A program made the position numbers and the translations under genes. A stretch of 6,128 bases of DNA, taken from Verrucomicrobiota bacterium. GTDB lineage: Bacteria; Verrucomicrobiota; Verrucomicrobiia; Limisphaerales; JAEYXS01. Within the stretch, counting starts at the first letter, position 1. Every line of letters starts with the position of its first letter. The notes under the pieces were generated by a model. The model was not told the DNA's origin. It made no database searches and saw only the letters and a list, made by a program, of their open reading frames with translations. Below, piece by piece: positions 1 through 5,706 of this stretch. The stretch is taken from assembly GCA_021156225.1 (NCBI GenBank), contig JAJNBN010000233.1, forward strand, positions 1-6,128. Reading direction: 5' to 3'.

Positions 1-203
1 CCGAGCACTACGGGGGAGGACCAGCCTTTACCGGGGATCGCGACTTTCCAGCGCACATCTTTATCTTCAGCGAACTCGGTGGGGATGTTCTTGCCTTGCG
101 CATGACCGGGCTGGCCTTGGCCGAGGAACTTCGGCCAGTCAGAATCCGCAAAAACATTTCCTGCGAGCAGGGCGACGGCAAAGAATCCGGTGATAAGGCG
201 CAT
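1..203 (-). CDS. Secreted PQQ-like beta-propeller repeat protein (BamB-like), N-terminal part only
   Basis: The reading frame opens with ATG at 201-203 and runs off the left edge of the window, giving 67 residues. Residues 1-19 form a Sec signal peptide: MRLITG, a hydrophobic stretch FFAVALLAG, then NVFA with likely cleavage before D20. The mature start DWPKFLGQGQPGHAQGKNIP, followed by a charged TEFAEDKDVRWKV stretch and PGKGWSSPVV, is the typical opening of the outer-membrane-assembly-factor-BamB-like (PQQ repeat) propellers that are abundant in Planctomycetota and Verrucomicrobiota. In those proteins the WPxFxG and GxGxSSPVV segments precede the first blade. The role would be extracytoplasmic, with no known substrate; it need not be the real BamB. 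It lies 46 bp downstream of the DoxX gene on the same strand and could be co-transcribed. No Shine-Dalgarno sequence is visible before the ATG. The family call rests on a short N-terminus only. Confidence 0.72.
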   Translation of the reverse strand, partial: MRLITGFFAVALLAGNVFADSDWPKFLGQGQPGHAQGKNIPTEFAEDKDVRWKVAIPGKGWSSPVVL

Positions 204-249
204 AGGCTTGAGATTTGAAGCGCTTATCTGAAGGGAAATTCAAAGAGAT

Positions 250-672
250 TCAATGCTTTCCTGCCACCAGTGCTGGTTTCGGCAGCAAACAGGCGAAGTA
301 AACCCAATAGATGAGCGCGAATTGCAAAGGCAACCTTGCCCAAAGAAGCCACGCGGGAATGGAGACGCCTTCCCAGCCGTTCACGGCCGCGTTGATGTTG
401 GCGGGAAAAATGGCGATGAGCAAAATGATGAGGCACCAACCGGTGAAGCGTCGCACGGAGGGGATGAGGACGCCGATGCCGCCCAGCATCTCAGCGAGGC
501 CGCTGATGATGTTCAAGGCCTCATGTGCTGGCAGAGACTTGGGCATCATCGAAAGATAGGGCTTCGGATTCAGGAAATGGTTGAGGCCGGCGATGAAGAA
601 GAACACGGCGAGGAAATGGCGGGCACGCTGACGGGTGACGTGTTTGGGATCGGCGCTGACGGGCTGGCTCAC
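250..672 (-). CDS. DoxX family integral membrane protein
   Basis: This 140-residue protein has four predicted membrane spans, near residues 18-34, 52-71, 74-95 and 106-130, after a short basic cytoplasmic N-terminus (RQRARHF). The conserved features of a DoxX subgroup are visible: FFIAGLNHFLNPKPYLSMMP at 25-44, SGLAEMLGGIGVLIP at 57-71 and the IFPANINAAVNG segment at 88-99. Length and topology fit the family. DoxX-like proteins are small inner-membrane proteins, some linked to quinone-dependent or thiol redox reactions; the biochemical role of this subgroup is not settled. The start is GTG at 670-672. It is the only start that keeps the charged N-terminus ahead of the first span, and no Shine-Dalgarno sequence precedes it. 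A strong hairpin with a U-tract lies just upstream, so the gene is probably transcribed separately from the oxidoreductase behind it (see 679-726). Confidence 0.88.
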   Translation of the reverse strand: MSQPVSADPKHVTRQRARHFLAVFFFIAGLNHFLNPKPYLSMMPKSLPAHEALNIISGLAEMLGGIGVLIPSVRRFTGWCLIILLIAIFPANINAAVNGWEGVSIPAWLLWARLPLQFALIYWVYFACLLPKPALVAGKH

Positions 673-678
673 TGGCGG

Positions 679-706
679 AAAATAACACTGCGGCTGCTCC
701 GTGCAA
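679..706 (-). promoter_or_regulatory. Candidate doxX promoter inside the terminator
   Basis: On the leftward strand, TATTTT at 684-679 matches the -10 consensus at 4 of 6 positions and ends 6 bases before the GTG start codon. A TTGCAC at 706-701, in the hairpin loop and inner stem, is the only -35-like sequence near the right distance (16 bp). It matches only TTG of the consensus. The same TATTTT sits at nearly the same distance before the ffh start, which is the main reason to list it. If real, transcription would begin at or next to the start codon, giving a leaderless mRNA. The -35 match is weak, and A/T-rich U-tracts readily mimic -10 boxes. Confidence 0.28.
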
Positions 707-726
707 GCATCGGAGGCAGCCGCAGT
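679..726 (-). terminator. Intrinsic terminator of the Tat-oxidoreductase gene
   Basis: Read leftward, the DNA shows a near-perfect hairpin 20 bp after the stop codon of the oxidoreductase. An 11-bp stem (687-697 with 716-726, containing CTGCGGCTGC / GCAGCCGCAG) continues after one bulged base into a 4-bp stem (698-701 with 711-714), closing a 9-nt loop. The tail on the leftward strand is GTTATTTT, a moderate U-tract. This is the standard layout of a Rho-independent terminator. It ends only a few bases before the GTG start of doxX, so it also occupies the space where a doxX promoter would have to lie. Confidence 0.68.
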
Positions 727-745
727 TAAGAAGGATATGCCTAGA

Positions 746-2026
746 TTACACCGTCGGTTCCCAGCCAGGGCGGTATTCGCGGCGCCAGAGTTTCTCGGTG
801 CCTTCCGGATTGGTGATTTTCTTGCCGTCGAACTGGATGACCTTGCCGCTGCGATAGGCGATATTCGCCAGGTGGCAGAGCATGGAGCTCTTCTGCGCTT
901 CCTCGATCTCCGAGTTCAGGCGTTCGCCGAGGCGGATGGAATTGATGAAGTTCGTGAAGTGCGGGACATCGCTGCCTTTGCCGGGGTTCTTGGCGACCTC
1001 TTTGCCGGCATTGTCAAAGATGGTGTAGCCGTTGCTGCTCACGGTCATCATGCCGCCATCACCGTAGAACTCGCAGAAAGGAGGAGGCGTGGGTTTGCGC
1101 GCGTGGCAGCTTGAGATCTCCAGCGTGGCACCGCAATGGCCGAAATCATAGACGGCCACACCGGTATCGGGCGTTTCCTGGTCGTCATCGAAATGATAGC
1201 GGCCGCCGTTGAAGACCACGCTCTTCGGGTGGTCCACGCCGAGGCCCCAGCGCACGATGTCCAGCATGTGCGGACCGTTGTTCGCCATCTCGCCGCCGCC
1301 GTAGTGCCAGACCCAGTGCCAGCCGTAAGGCACCAAGTTTTTTTGATACGGCCGATCCGGGGTGGGTCCTTGCCACAGTTCGTAGTTCAGCGTTTCCGGC
1401 GGTTTTTCAGGGATGCCTTTTTTGATGTCGGAACGGGCATTCGTGTAGTAGGAGCGCGAGTTGTAGATCTTGCCGATGGCTCCTTCACGCAGCTTGGCGA
1501 TGGCCTCGATCATCGCGGGGTAGCTGCGGCGCTGATTGCCCATCTGCACGTTGCGATTGTATTTGCGCGCGGCGGCCACGATAAGCTGGGCCTCGTGGGC
1601 ATTGTGGCTGCCGGGCTTCTCCACATACACGTGTTTGCCCGCTTTGCACGCGAGGATGGCGGCAGGAGTGTGCCAGTAGTTCGGTGCGGCGATGGAGATG
1701 GCGTCGATCTCAGGATCATTCAGGATCTCGCGGAAATCGGTGACGGTCTTCGGCTTGGCGGATTGAAACTTCTCCAAGTCCTTGGCCACGGTAGCCAGCT
1801 TGGCGGAGTCCACATCGCACAGATAAGCGATCTCCACATTCGGCACGGCCAGATAACCGGCGACGTGCGCGCGGCCGCGGCCCAAGCCCATGATGCCCAC
1901 GCGGACGCGGGCATTGGCGCCCTTGGCCTGGCCGAGCAGGAGATTCGGCGCGGCCACAGAGGCGATGGCTCCGAGGGCGGCGGTTTGTTTCACGAACTGG
2001 CGGCGGTTAAGCGAGGAGGATGACAT
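746..2026 (-). CDS. Tat-exported Gfo/Idh/MocA family oxidoreductase
   Basis: This 426-residue protein belongs to the NAD(P)-dependent Gfo/Idh/MocA family, which oxidises or rearranges sugars, cyclitols and related alcohols. Residues 7-13 (NRRQFVK) are a twin-arginine motif, followed by a hydrophobic stretch at about 15-31 and likely cleavage near GQA at 32-34. The protein is therefore probably exported folded with its cofactor bound. The nucleotide-binding fold begins at RVGIMGLGRGRAH (42-54). The family EKP motif is at 136-138, with K137 the expected catalytic lysine. The C-terminal domain carries GGGEMANNGPHMLDIVRWGL, with H253 and D256 in the places of the conserved His and Asp. The tail REYRPGWEP is typical of PVC-group members. 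The ATG at 2024-2026 is fixed by the Tat signal; no Shine-Dalgarno sequence precedes it. It is divergent from the second oxidoreductase at 2269 and followed by a terminator. The substrate is unknown; some exported family members act as NAD-dependent glycosidases (GH109), so that activity is an alternative. Confidence 0.93.
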   Translation of the reverse strand: MSSSSLNRRQFVKQTAALGAIASVAAPNLLLGQAKGANARVRVGIMGLGRGRAHVAGYLAVPNVEIAYLCDVDSAKLATVAKDLEKFQSAKPKTVTDFREILNDPEIDAISIAAPNYWHTPAAILACKAGKHVYVEKPGSHNAHEAQLIVAAARKYNRNVQMGNQRRSYPAMIEAIAKLREGAIGKIYNSRSYYTNARSDIKKGIPEKPPETLNYELWQGPTPDRPYQKNLVPYGWHWVWHYGGGEMANNGPHMLDIVRWGLGVDHPKSVVFNGGRYHFDDDQETPDTGVAVYDFGHCGATLEISSCHARKPTPPPFCEFYGDGGMMTVSSNGYTIFDNAGKEVAKNPGKGSDVPHFTNFINSIRLGERLNSEIEEAQKSSMLCHLANIAYRSGKVIQFDGKKITNPEGTEKLWRREYRPGWEPTV

Positions 2027-2268
2027 AAAGCGTTTAATGATTAGCCAAGTGCTGTCACGTGATGTGACTAATTTAGAGAAGGCCGACGGTTTCCAACAAG
2101 GGAAAATTCACGCGTATTGAATGGGCGGGGCGAATGATTCGTCTGAATCACGATGGGTAATTCCTGACATGTGGCATTCTGCACCTCATGGGCAGAGCCG
2201 GTCATTTCGTTGCCGAAAAATGTTTTCCACTTGCTTGCCTGGCCCGTTTGGAAAGTAATCATACTCAC
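2027..2268. promoter_or_regulatory. Divergent control region between the two oxidoreductase genes
   Basis: These 242 bp separate two genes read away from each other, so they must hold both promoters unless transcription enters from elsewhere. For the leftward gene, TTGTTG (2099-2094) and TAAATT (2075-2070) lie 18 bp apart and match the sigma-70 consensus at 4 of 6 positions each. The predicted start point would fall inside the dyad at 2054-2068. For the rightward gene the best pair is TTGCTT (2231-2236) and AGTAAT (2254-2259), 17 bp apart, with a start point a few bases before ATG 2269; this is a weak match. A second inverted repeat, TGATTC-GTCT-GAATCA, lies at 2135-2150. I see no convincing gene here; a 12-codon frame at 2220-2258 has no supporting features. 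Promoter boxes were picked by eye. Confidence 0.45.
2054..2068. promoter_or_regulatory. Candidate operator: dyad around TCACGTGA
   Basis: GTCAC at 2054-2058 and GTGAC at 2064-2068 form a 5-bp inverted repeat with a 5-bp spacer. Overlapping it, TCACGTGA at 2055-2062 is a perfect 8-bp palindrome. It lies 28 bp before the start codon of the leftward oxidoreductase, next to the best -10 candidate (2075-2070), a normal place for a repressor site. No regulator gene is in the window, so the binding protein is unknown. Confidence 0.4.
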
Positions 2269-3237
2269 ATGAAAGCTCGTCACCTCCTCGCACTGGCTGC
2301 GTTTCTCGCCGGTTCATTCAGCGCCGTAGCAGCGGACCTAAAGGTCGGCATCATCGGCACGGACACCTCACACGTGCCCGCCTTTACCAAGATTCTCAAT
2401 GTGGCCACGAACAAGGATCATGTCGCCGGGGCCAAAGTCGTGGCGGCCTTCAAAGGCGGCAGCCCGGACATCACCAACAGTTGGATGCGGGTGGAGAAGT
2501 ACGCCGAGGAGATCGCGAAGAACCATGGCGTGAAAATCTACGACAGCATCGAGGAGATGTCCAAAAACGTGGATGCCGTGCTGCTGGAAAGCCTGGATGG
2601 GCGTCCGCATCTGGCCCAGGCCACGCCGGTGATCAAGGCGGGCAAACCGCTCTTCATCGACAAGCCGATGGCGGCCTCGCTGAAGGATGCGATCGCCATC
2701 TTTGAACTCGCCAAGAAGCACAAGGTGCCGGTGTTCAGTGCGTCTTCGCTGCGCTTTGGTAAGGACACCATCGCGGTGCGCAACGGGAGCATCGGCAAGG
2801 TGTTGAGCGCGGAGACGACAAGCCCGGCGAGCCTGCATCCGACGCATCCGGATCTTTTTTGGTATGGCATTCATGGTGTAGAATCCCTGTTCACGGTGAT
2901 GGGAACGGGTTGCGAGACGGTGGAGCGCACGACGACGGCGGATGGAAAGATTAAAGTCACGGGCACATGGAAGGGCGGGCGCAAGGGCACCTTCACCGAG
3001 GATAAGGGTTATGGTGGTAAAGCCATCGGCGAGAAGGGTGAGAGTCCCGTGGGCAAGTATGACGGCTATGCGGCCTTGGTAAAAGAGATCGTCCCTTTCT
3101 TCCAGACCGGCAAATCACCCGTGCCGATGGAGGAGACGATCGAGATCCTCGCCTTCATGGAAGCAGCGGATGCCAGCAAGGCGGCGGGTGGCAAGCCGGT
3201 GAAGATCGCGGACATCATCCAGGCGGCGAAGAAGTAA
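2269..3237 (+). CDS. Sec-exported Gfo/Idh/MocA-like oxidoreductase
   Basis: This is a 322-residue protein from ATG 2269. Residues 1-22 are a clear Sec signal peptide (MKARH, hydrophobic LLALAAFLAG, then AVAA with cleavage before D23). A longer frame from 2188 would add 27 polar residues ahead of it and is rejected. The mature protein starts directly with a Rossmann strand, LKVGIIGTDTSH (24-35). The VDAVLLESLDGRPHL segment (101-115) and FIDKPMA (129-135) match the NAD-fold and EKP region of the Gfo/Idh/MocA family, with D131-K132-P133 in place of EKP. SASSLRF (157-163) and WYGIHGVE (198-205, H202) are conserved features of a PVC-rich subgroup. The protein is shorter than the ~350-430 residues common in the family. 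The glycine motif is eroded to GIIGTD, so tight NAD binding is uncertain. It is divergent from the Tat-type relative and likely extracytoplasmic. No clear terminator is visible in the 96 bp before tRNA-Val. The substrate is unknown. Confidence 0.88.
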   Translation: MKARHLLALAAFLAGSFSAVAADLKVGIIGTDTSHVPAFTKILNVATNKDHVAGAKVVAAFKGGSPDITNSWMRVEKYAEEIAKNHGVKIYDSIEEMSKNVDAVLLESLDGRPHLAQATPVIKAGKPLFIDKPMAASLKDAIAIFELAKKHKVPVFSASSLRFGKDTIAVRNGSIGKVLSAETTSPASLHPTHPDLFWYGIHGVESLFTVMGTGCETVERTTTADGKIKVTGTWKGGRKGTFTEDKGYGGKAIGEKGESPVGKYDGYAALVKEIVPFFQTGKSPVPMEETIEILAFMEAADASKAAGGKPVKIADIIQAAKK

Positions 3238-3333
3238 AGCCGCTGCCAGGTGTCCGCACTGAGGTTGGGGGCAAATTCAGCACTTGCCAAACGGGCGGGC
3301 TTATGGCTTCTTTTCTGCCCCTGTTCGTGAAGT

Positions 3334-3408
3334 GCGCGGTTAGCTCAGTGGTAGAGCATCACCTTGACACGGTGGGGGTCACAGGTTCGAACCCTGTATC
3401 GCGCACCA
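3334..3408 (+). tRNA. tRNA-Val (anticodon GAC)
   Basis: A full cloverleaf is visible. The acceptor stem is GCGCGGT (3334-3340) with ATCGCGC (3398-3404), containing one G-U pair. The D stem is GCTC/GAGC, with loop AGTGGTA. The anticodon stem TCACC/GGTGG encloses loop TTGACAC, with anticodon GAC at 3366-3368. A 5-nt variable loop is followed by the T arm ACAGG-TTCGAAC-CCTGT. Discriminator A3405 is followed by an encoded CCA (3406-3408). It reads GUC and GUU valine codons. The gene ends 27 bp from the convergent methyltransferase stop. A T-rich tract (TTTCTTTTT) follows the CCA without a clear stem. No convincing promoter was found in 3238-3333. Confidence 0.96.
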
Positions 3409-3435
3409 TTTCTTTTTCGGCATCCCAATTACCGC

Positions 3436-4272
3436 TCAAACACGTTTTCGCGCGATCGCCAGCATGCACGAGGCGCAATGCCAACGCGTCAATCTGGCGA
3501 GTGCTTGATAGCACGCCACCTTGAGCCGCTTCGCGGCCGAGCGGTCGGGGTAGAAATCATCCACCGCCAGGCGTTCCACTTCGAAGTGTTCGCGCTCCAG
3601 CAACCCCGCCAGCGTTCGCGGCTGGAAGTGGCTCAGATGAATCTCGCTGCCCGGCCGCAAAGGCCCGAACGGTGACGGCCTGCCATTCCCGAAAAGCTTG
3701 TGCCGCAGGATGGGATGCGTCTCGTTCGGCACCGCCACGAAGAACACTCCGCCGGGCTTGAGCAGCTTGTGCGCGTGGCGGATGGCCGCTCCGGGATTCG
3801 GCAGATGCTCCAGCACATGCCAGATAGTGATGGCATCGAAATGCGCCTCCGGCCACTCCAGGTCCGTGAATTGCCCCATGCGCACCGTCAACCCCTTGTC
3901 CTTCGCGAAACTCGCTCCGGTCTGGGATAGCTCCGTGCCCTCACAGGTGAAGCTTGCTGCCGTTGCCGCCGCGAGGAAGCCGCCATCGCCCACGCCTACA
4001 TCCAGCAAACGGCCGCTGGGCACATACGATTGCACCAGCTTGATGCGGCGCTGCCAGAGGCTGGTGTAATGCGCATCCTGCTTGTGCCATTCCTCGTAAG
4101 TATCGCCCTGATCGTAGGACGCCGCGATCTCCGCTTGCGTGGGGCGGGGATTGCGGAACAGCAAATGACACTGATCGCAGCGGCAGACATCGGGAGCGTA
4201 ACGCACCGGAATGGACCGCGCCCCACAGGCAGGACAGGCTTCGAGCGTTTCCGTGACGTTAAAAGACTTCAT
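3436..4272 (-). CDS. Zinc-ribbon class I SAM-dependent methyltransferase
   Basis: This is a 278-residue protein. An N-terminal zinc ribbon is built from C13-P-A-C16 and C32-D-Q-C35, with an extra C30. It is followed by the linker LLFRNPRPTQAEIAASYDQG, the usual layout of methyltransferases often found in cell-surface sugar or secondary-metabolite loci. The Rossmann SAM-binding motif is LLDVGVGDGGFL (89-100). An acidic residue follows in GTELS (112-116). The DAITIWHVLEHLPNP segment (146-160) and LLKPGGVFFVAVPN (170-183) are motifs of the Methyltransf_23/11 type. HLSHFQPRTLAGLLE (212-226) is the conserved region before the last strand. The start ATG 4270-4272 lies 26 bp after the ffh stop on the same strand, so co-transcription is likely. 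No strong Shine-Dalgarno sequence is seen. The C-terminus (about 246-275) may form an amphipathic or weakly membrane-associated helix. The substrate cannot be assigned, and the link to ffh may be only positional. Confidence 0.9.
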   Translation of the reverse strand: MKSFNVTETLEACPACGARSIPVRYAPDVCRCDQCHLLFRNPRPTQAEIAASYDQGDTYEEWHKQDAHYTSLWQRRIKLVQSYVPSGRLLDVGVGDGGFLAAATAASFTCEGTELSQTGASFAKDKGLTVRMGQFTDLEWPEAHFDAITIWHVLEHLPNPGAAIRHAHKLLKPGGVFFVAVPNETHPILRHKLFGNGRPSPFGPLRPGSEIHLSHFQPRTLAGLLEREHFEVERLAVDDFYPDRSAAKRLKVACYQALARLTRWHCASCMLAIARKRV

Positions 4273-4298
4273 GGCGCTCGGAGATCACCCGGCATCGC

Positions 4299-5648
4299 TT
4301 ACCGGAACCCGCCCGCACCCGGTGGCAATTTCCCGCCCATTTTGCCGATCATCTTCTGGAACTTGCCCATCTTCTTCAGCATCGTCTGCATCTGGTTGAA
4401 CCGTTGTAACATGCTGTTCACCTCTGCTACCGAGACGCCGCTGCCTTTCGCGATGCGTTGGCGCCGCTTGGCATTGAGGATTTGCGGATGGCGCCTTTCC
4501 TTCAATGTCATGCCACAGATCATCCCTTCCATGCGGCGGAATTCCTTCTCGCTCTTCGAGAGGTCAGCGCCTTTGATCATCTCGCTGCCGCCCGGCAAGA
4601 GCCCCACCAGCGATTCCAGCGAACCCATCTTCTTCATCTGGCGGAGTTGATCCAGGAAGTCTTCGAGCGTGAACTCGCCCTTCCGCATCTTCTCCTCGAG
4701 CTTCTTCGCATCCGCCTCGTCGATGGCTTCCGCCGCCTTCTCCACGAGGGATACCACGTCACCCATGCCGAGGATGCGCGACGCCATACGTTCCGGATGG
4801 AACGGCTCGAAATCATCCAGCTTCTCGCCGATACCCGCGAACTTGATCGGCTTGCCCGTGACGGACTTGAGGCTCAGCGCCGCACCGCCACGCGCGTCAC
4901 CGTCCAATTTCGTGAGGATCGCTCCCGTGATGTTCAGAGCCTTGTCGAAGTGCGTCGCCACATTCACCGCCTCCTGACCCGTCGCTGCGTCCAGCACCAG
5001 CAAGATCTCCTGCGGCTTCACCAGATCGCGCAACTTCACCAGCTCCTGCACCAACGGCTCATCGATCTGCAACCGACCGGCTGTATCGAGAATCAACGTA
5101 TTGCGGCCATTCGCCTTCGCGAACTCCAGCGCGCCCTTCGCGATCTTCTGCACATCCGTCTCCCCCCGCATCAGGAACACCGGGATGTCCAGTTGTTTGC
5201 CGAGCGTCTCCAACTGATCCATCGCCGCCGGCCGATACACATCGCACGCCACCAGCAGCGGCAGCCGCGCCTGTTTCACTAGCAGCTTCGCCAGCTTGCC
5301 GCTCGACGTCGTTTTGCCGGACCCGTGCAGACCCACCATCATGATGCACGCCGGATTCCCGCTGATATTCAGCCCCGCGTTCGTATCGCCCAGGAGCGCC
5401 ACCATCTCATCATGGATGAGCTTGATGACCTGCTGGCCCGGATGCACCGTCTGGATCACGTCCTGGCCCAGCGCCTTCTGCTTCACATTCTCGATGAAGT
5501 CCCGCGCCACCTTGAAGTTCACGTCCGCATCCAGCAGCGCCATGCGCACCTCGCGCAGAGATTCGGAGATATTGGACTCCGAGATCTTGCCCAAGCCGCG
5601 CAAGTTACGAAAAACGTTCTGCAGTTTACCGGTCAACGAATCGAACAT
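4299..5648 (-). CDS. ffh: Signal recognition particle protein Ffh (SRP54 homologue)
   Basis: This is a 449-residue GTPase that binds signal sequences and 4.5S/SRP RNA and delivers ribosomes to the FtsY receptor at the membrane. The helical N domain spans about 1-95, with the conserved ISESNISESLREVRMALLDADV at 22-43. In the G domain, the P-loop GLHGSGKTT is at 106-114, DVYRPAA at 136-142, DTAGR at 188-192, TKLDGDARGG at 246-255 and GIGEKLDDFEPF at 272-283. The methionine-rich M domain runs from about 300. Its RNA-binding helix-turn-helix includes the MTLKERRHPQILNAKRR segment (380-396), RIAKGSG (398-404) and VAEVNSMLQRFNQM (407-420). Family length is about 430-455. The frame remains open to 5792, but the start is ATG 5646-5648, because MFDSLTGKLQNVF is the normal Ffh N-terminus and the upstream part is antisense to tRNA-Tyr. 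P-loop residue 2 is His, where Gln is usual (GLQGSGKTT). The start has no Shine-Dalgarno sequence and may be leaderless. A methyltransferase gene follows 26 bp downstream. Confidence 0.97.
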   Translation of the reverse strand: MFDSLTGKLQNVFRNLRGLGKISESNISESLREVRMALLDADVNFKVARDFIENVKQKALGQDVIQTVHPGQQVIKLIHDEMVALLGDTNAGLNISGNPACIMMVGLHGSGKTTSSGKLAKLLVKQARLPLLVACDVYRPAAMDQLETLGKQLDIPVFLMRGETDVQKIAKGALEFAKANGRNTLILDTAGRLQIDEPLVQELVKLRDLVKPQEILLVLDAATGQEAVNVATHFDKALNITGAILTKLDGDARGGAALSLKSVTGKPIKFAGIGEKLDDFEPFHPERMASRILGMGDVVSLVEKAAEAIDEADAKKLEEKMRKGEFTLEDFLDQLRQMKKMGSLESLVGLLPGGSEMIKGADLSKSEKEFRRMEGMICGMTLKERRHPQILNAKRRQRIAKGSGVSVAEVNSMLQRFNQMQTMLKKMGKFQKMIGKMGGKLPPGAGGFR

Positions 5649-5655
5649 GCGGGCA

Positions 5656-5684
5656 AAAATAGGGGAGGAACGACTGGTTGACAA
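5656..5684 (-). promoter_or_regulatory. Candidate ffh promoter, predicting a leaderless mRNA
   Basis: On the leftward strand, TTGTCA (5684-5679; 5 of 6 to TTGACA) and TATTTT (5661-5656; 4 of 6 to TATAAT) are separated by exactly 17 bp. The -10 ends 7 bases before the ATG at 5648, so the start point would be at or next to the A of the ATG. This agrees with the lack of any Shine-Dalgarno sequence. The -35 overlaps that of the oppositely directed tRNA-Tyr promoter. Confidence 0.5.
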
Positions 5685-5706
5685 GCGTCGGGGTGTTTGG
5701 CTTAAT
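5678..5706 (+). promoter_or_regulatory. Candidate tRNA-Tyr promoter
   Basis: A perfect -35 box TTGACA (5678-5683) is followed after 17 bp by CTTAAT (5701-5706; 4 of 6 to the -10 consensus, lacking the key second A). The predicted start near 5713 leaves a short 5' leader before the tRNA at 5741, to be removed by RNase P. The leader region holds a small hairpin, TCCCTG-CAAAA-CAGGGA, at 5712-5728. The 3' end of the box (TGACAA, 5679-5684) is the reverse complement of the ffh -35. Confidence 0.55.

Noticed and set aside
253..729. 158-codon open frame on the top strand opposite doxX
   Set aside because: Its acidic, low-complexity translation is the complement of the DoxX membrane segments; it also runs through the terminator hairpin.
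1136..2023. 295-codon open frame on the top strand opposite the Tat oxidoreductase
   Set aside because: It is antisense to a well-supported gene, is Val/Ala/Arg/His-rich with no recognisable motif, and has the look of a high-GC shadow frame.
2220..2258. 12-codon frame ending just before the Sec-type oxidoreductase, as a possible leader peptide
   Set aside because: It has no ribosome signal, no codon run typical of attenuation and no terminator-like hairpin after it.
2188..2268. 27-codon upstream extension of the Sec-type oxidoreductase
   Set aside because: It would bury a textbook signal peptide (MKARHLLALAAFLAG) inside the protein.
3284..3307. TTGCCA / TTATGG as a tRNA-Val promoter
   Set aside because: The spacing between the boxes is only 11 bp, and no better -10 is found at 16-18 bp.
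4458..5282. 274-codon open frame on the top strand opposite ffh
   Set aside because: Its Leu/Arg/His/Gln-rich sequence is the expected antisense of Ffh codons; it has no domain and no start signal.
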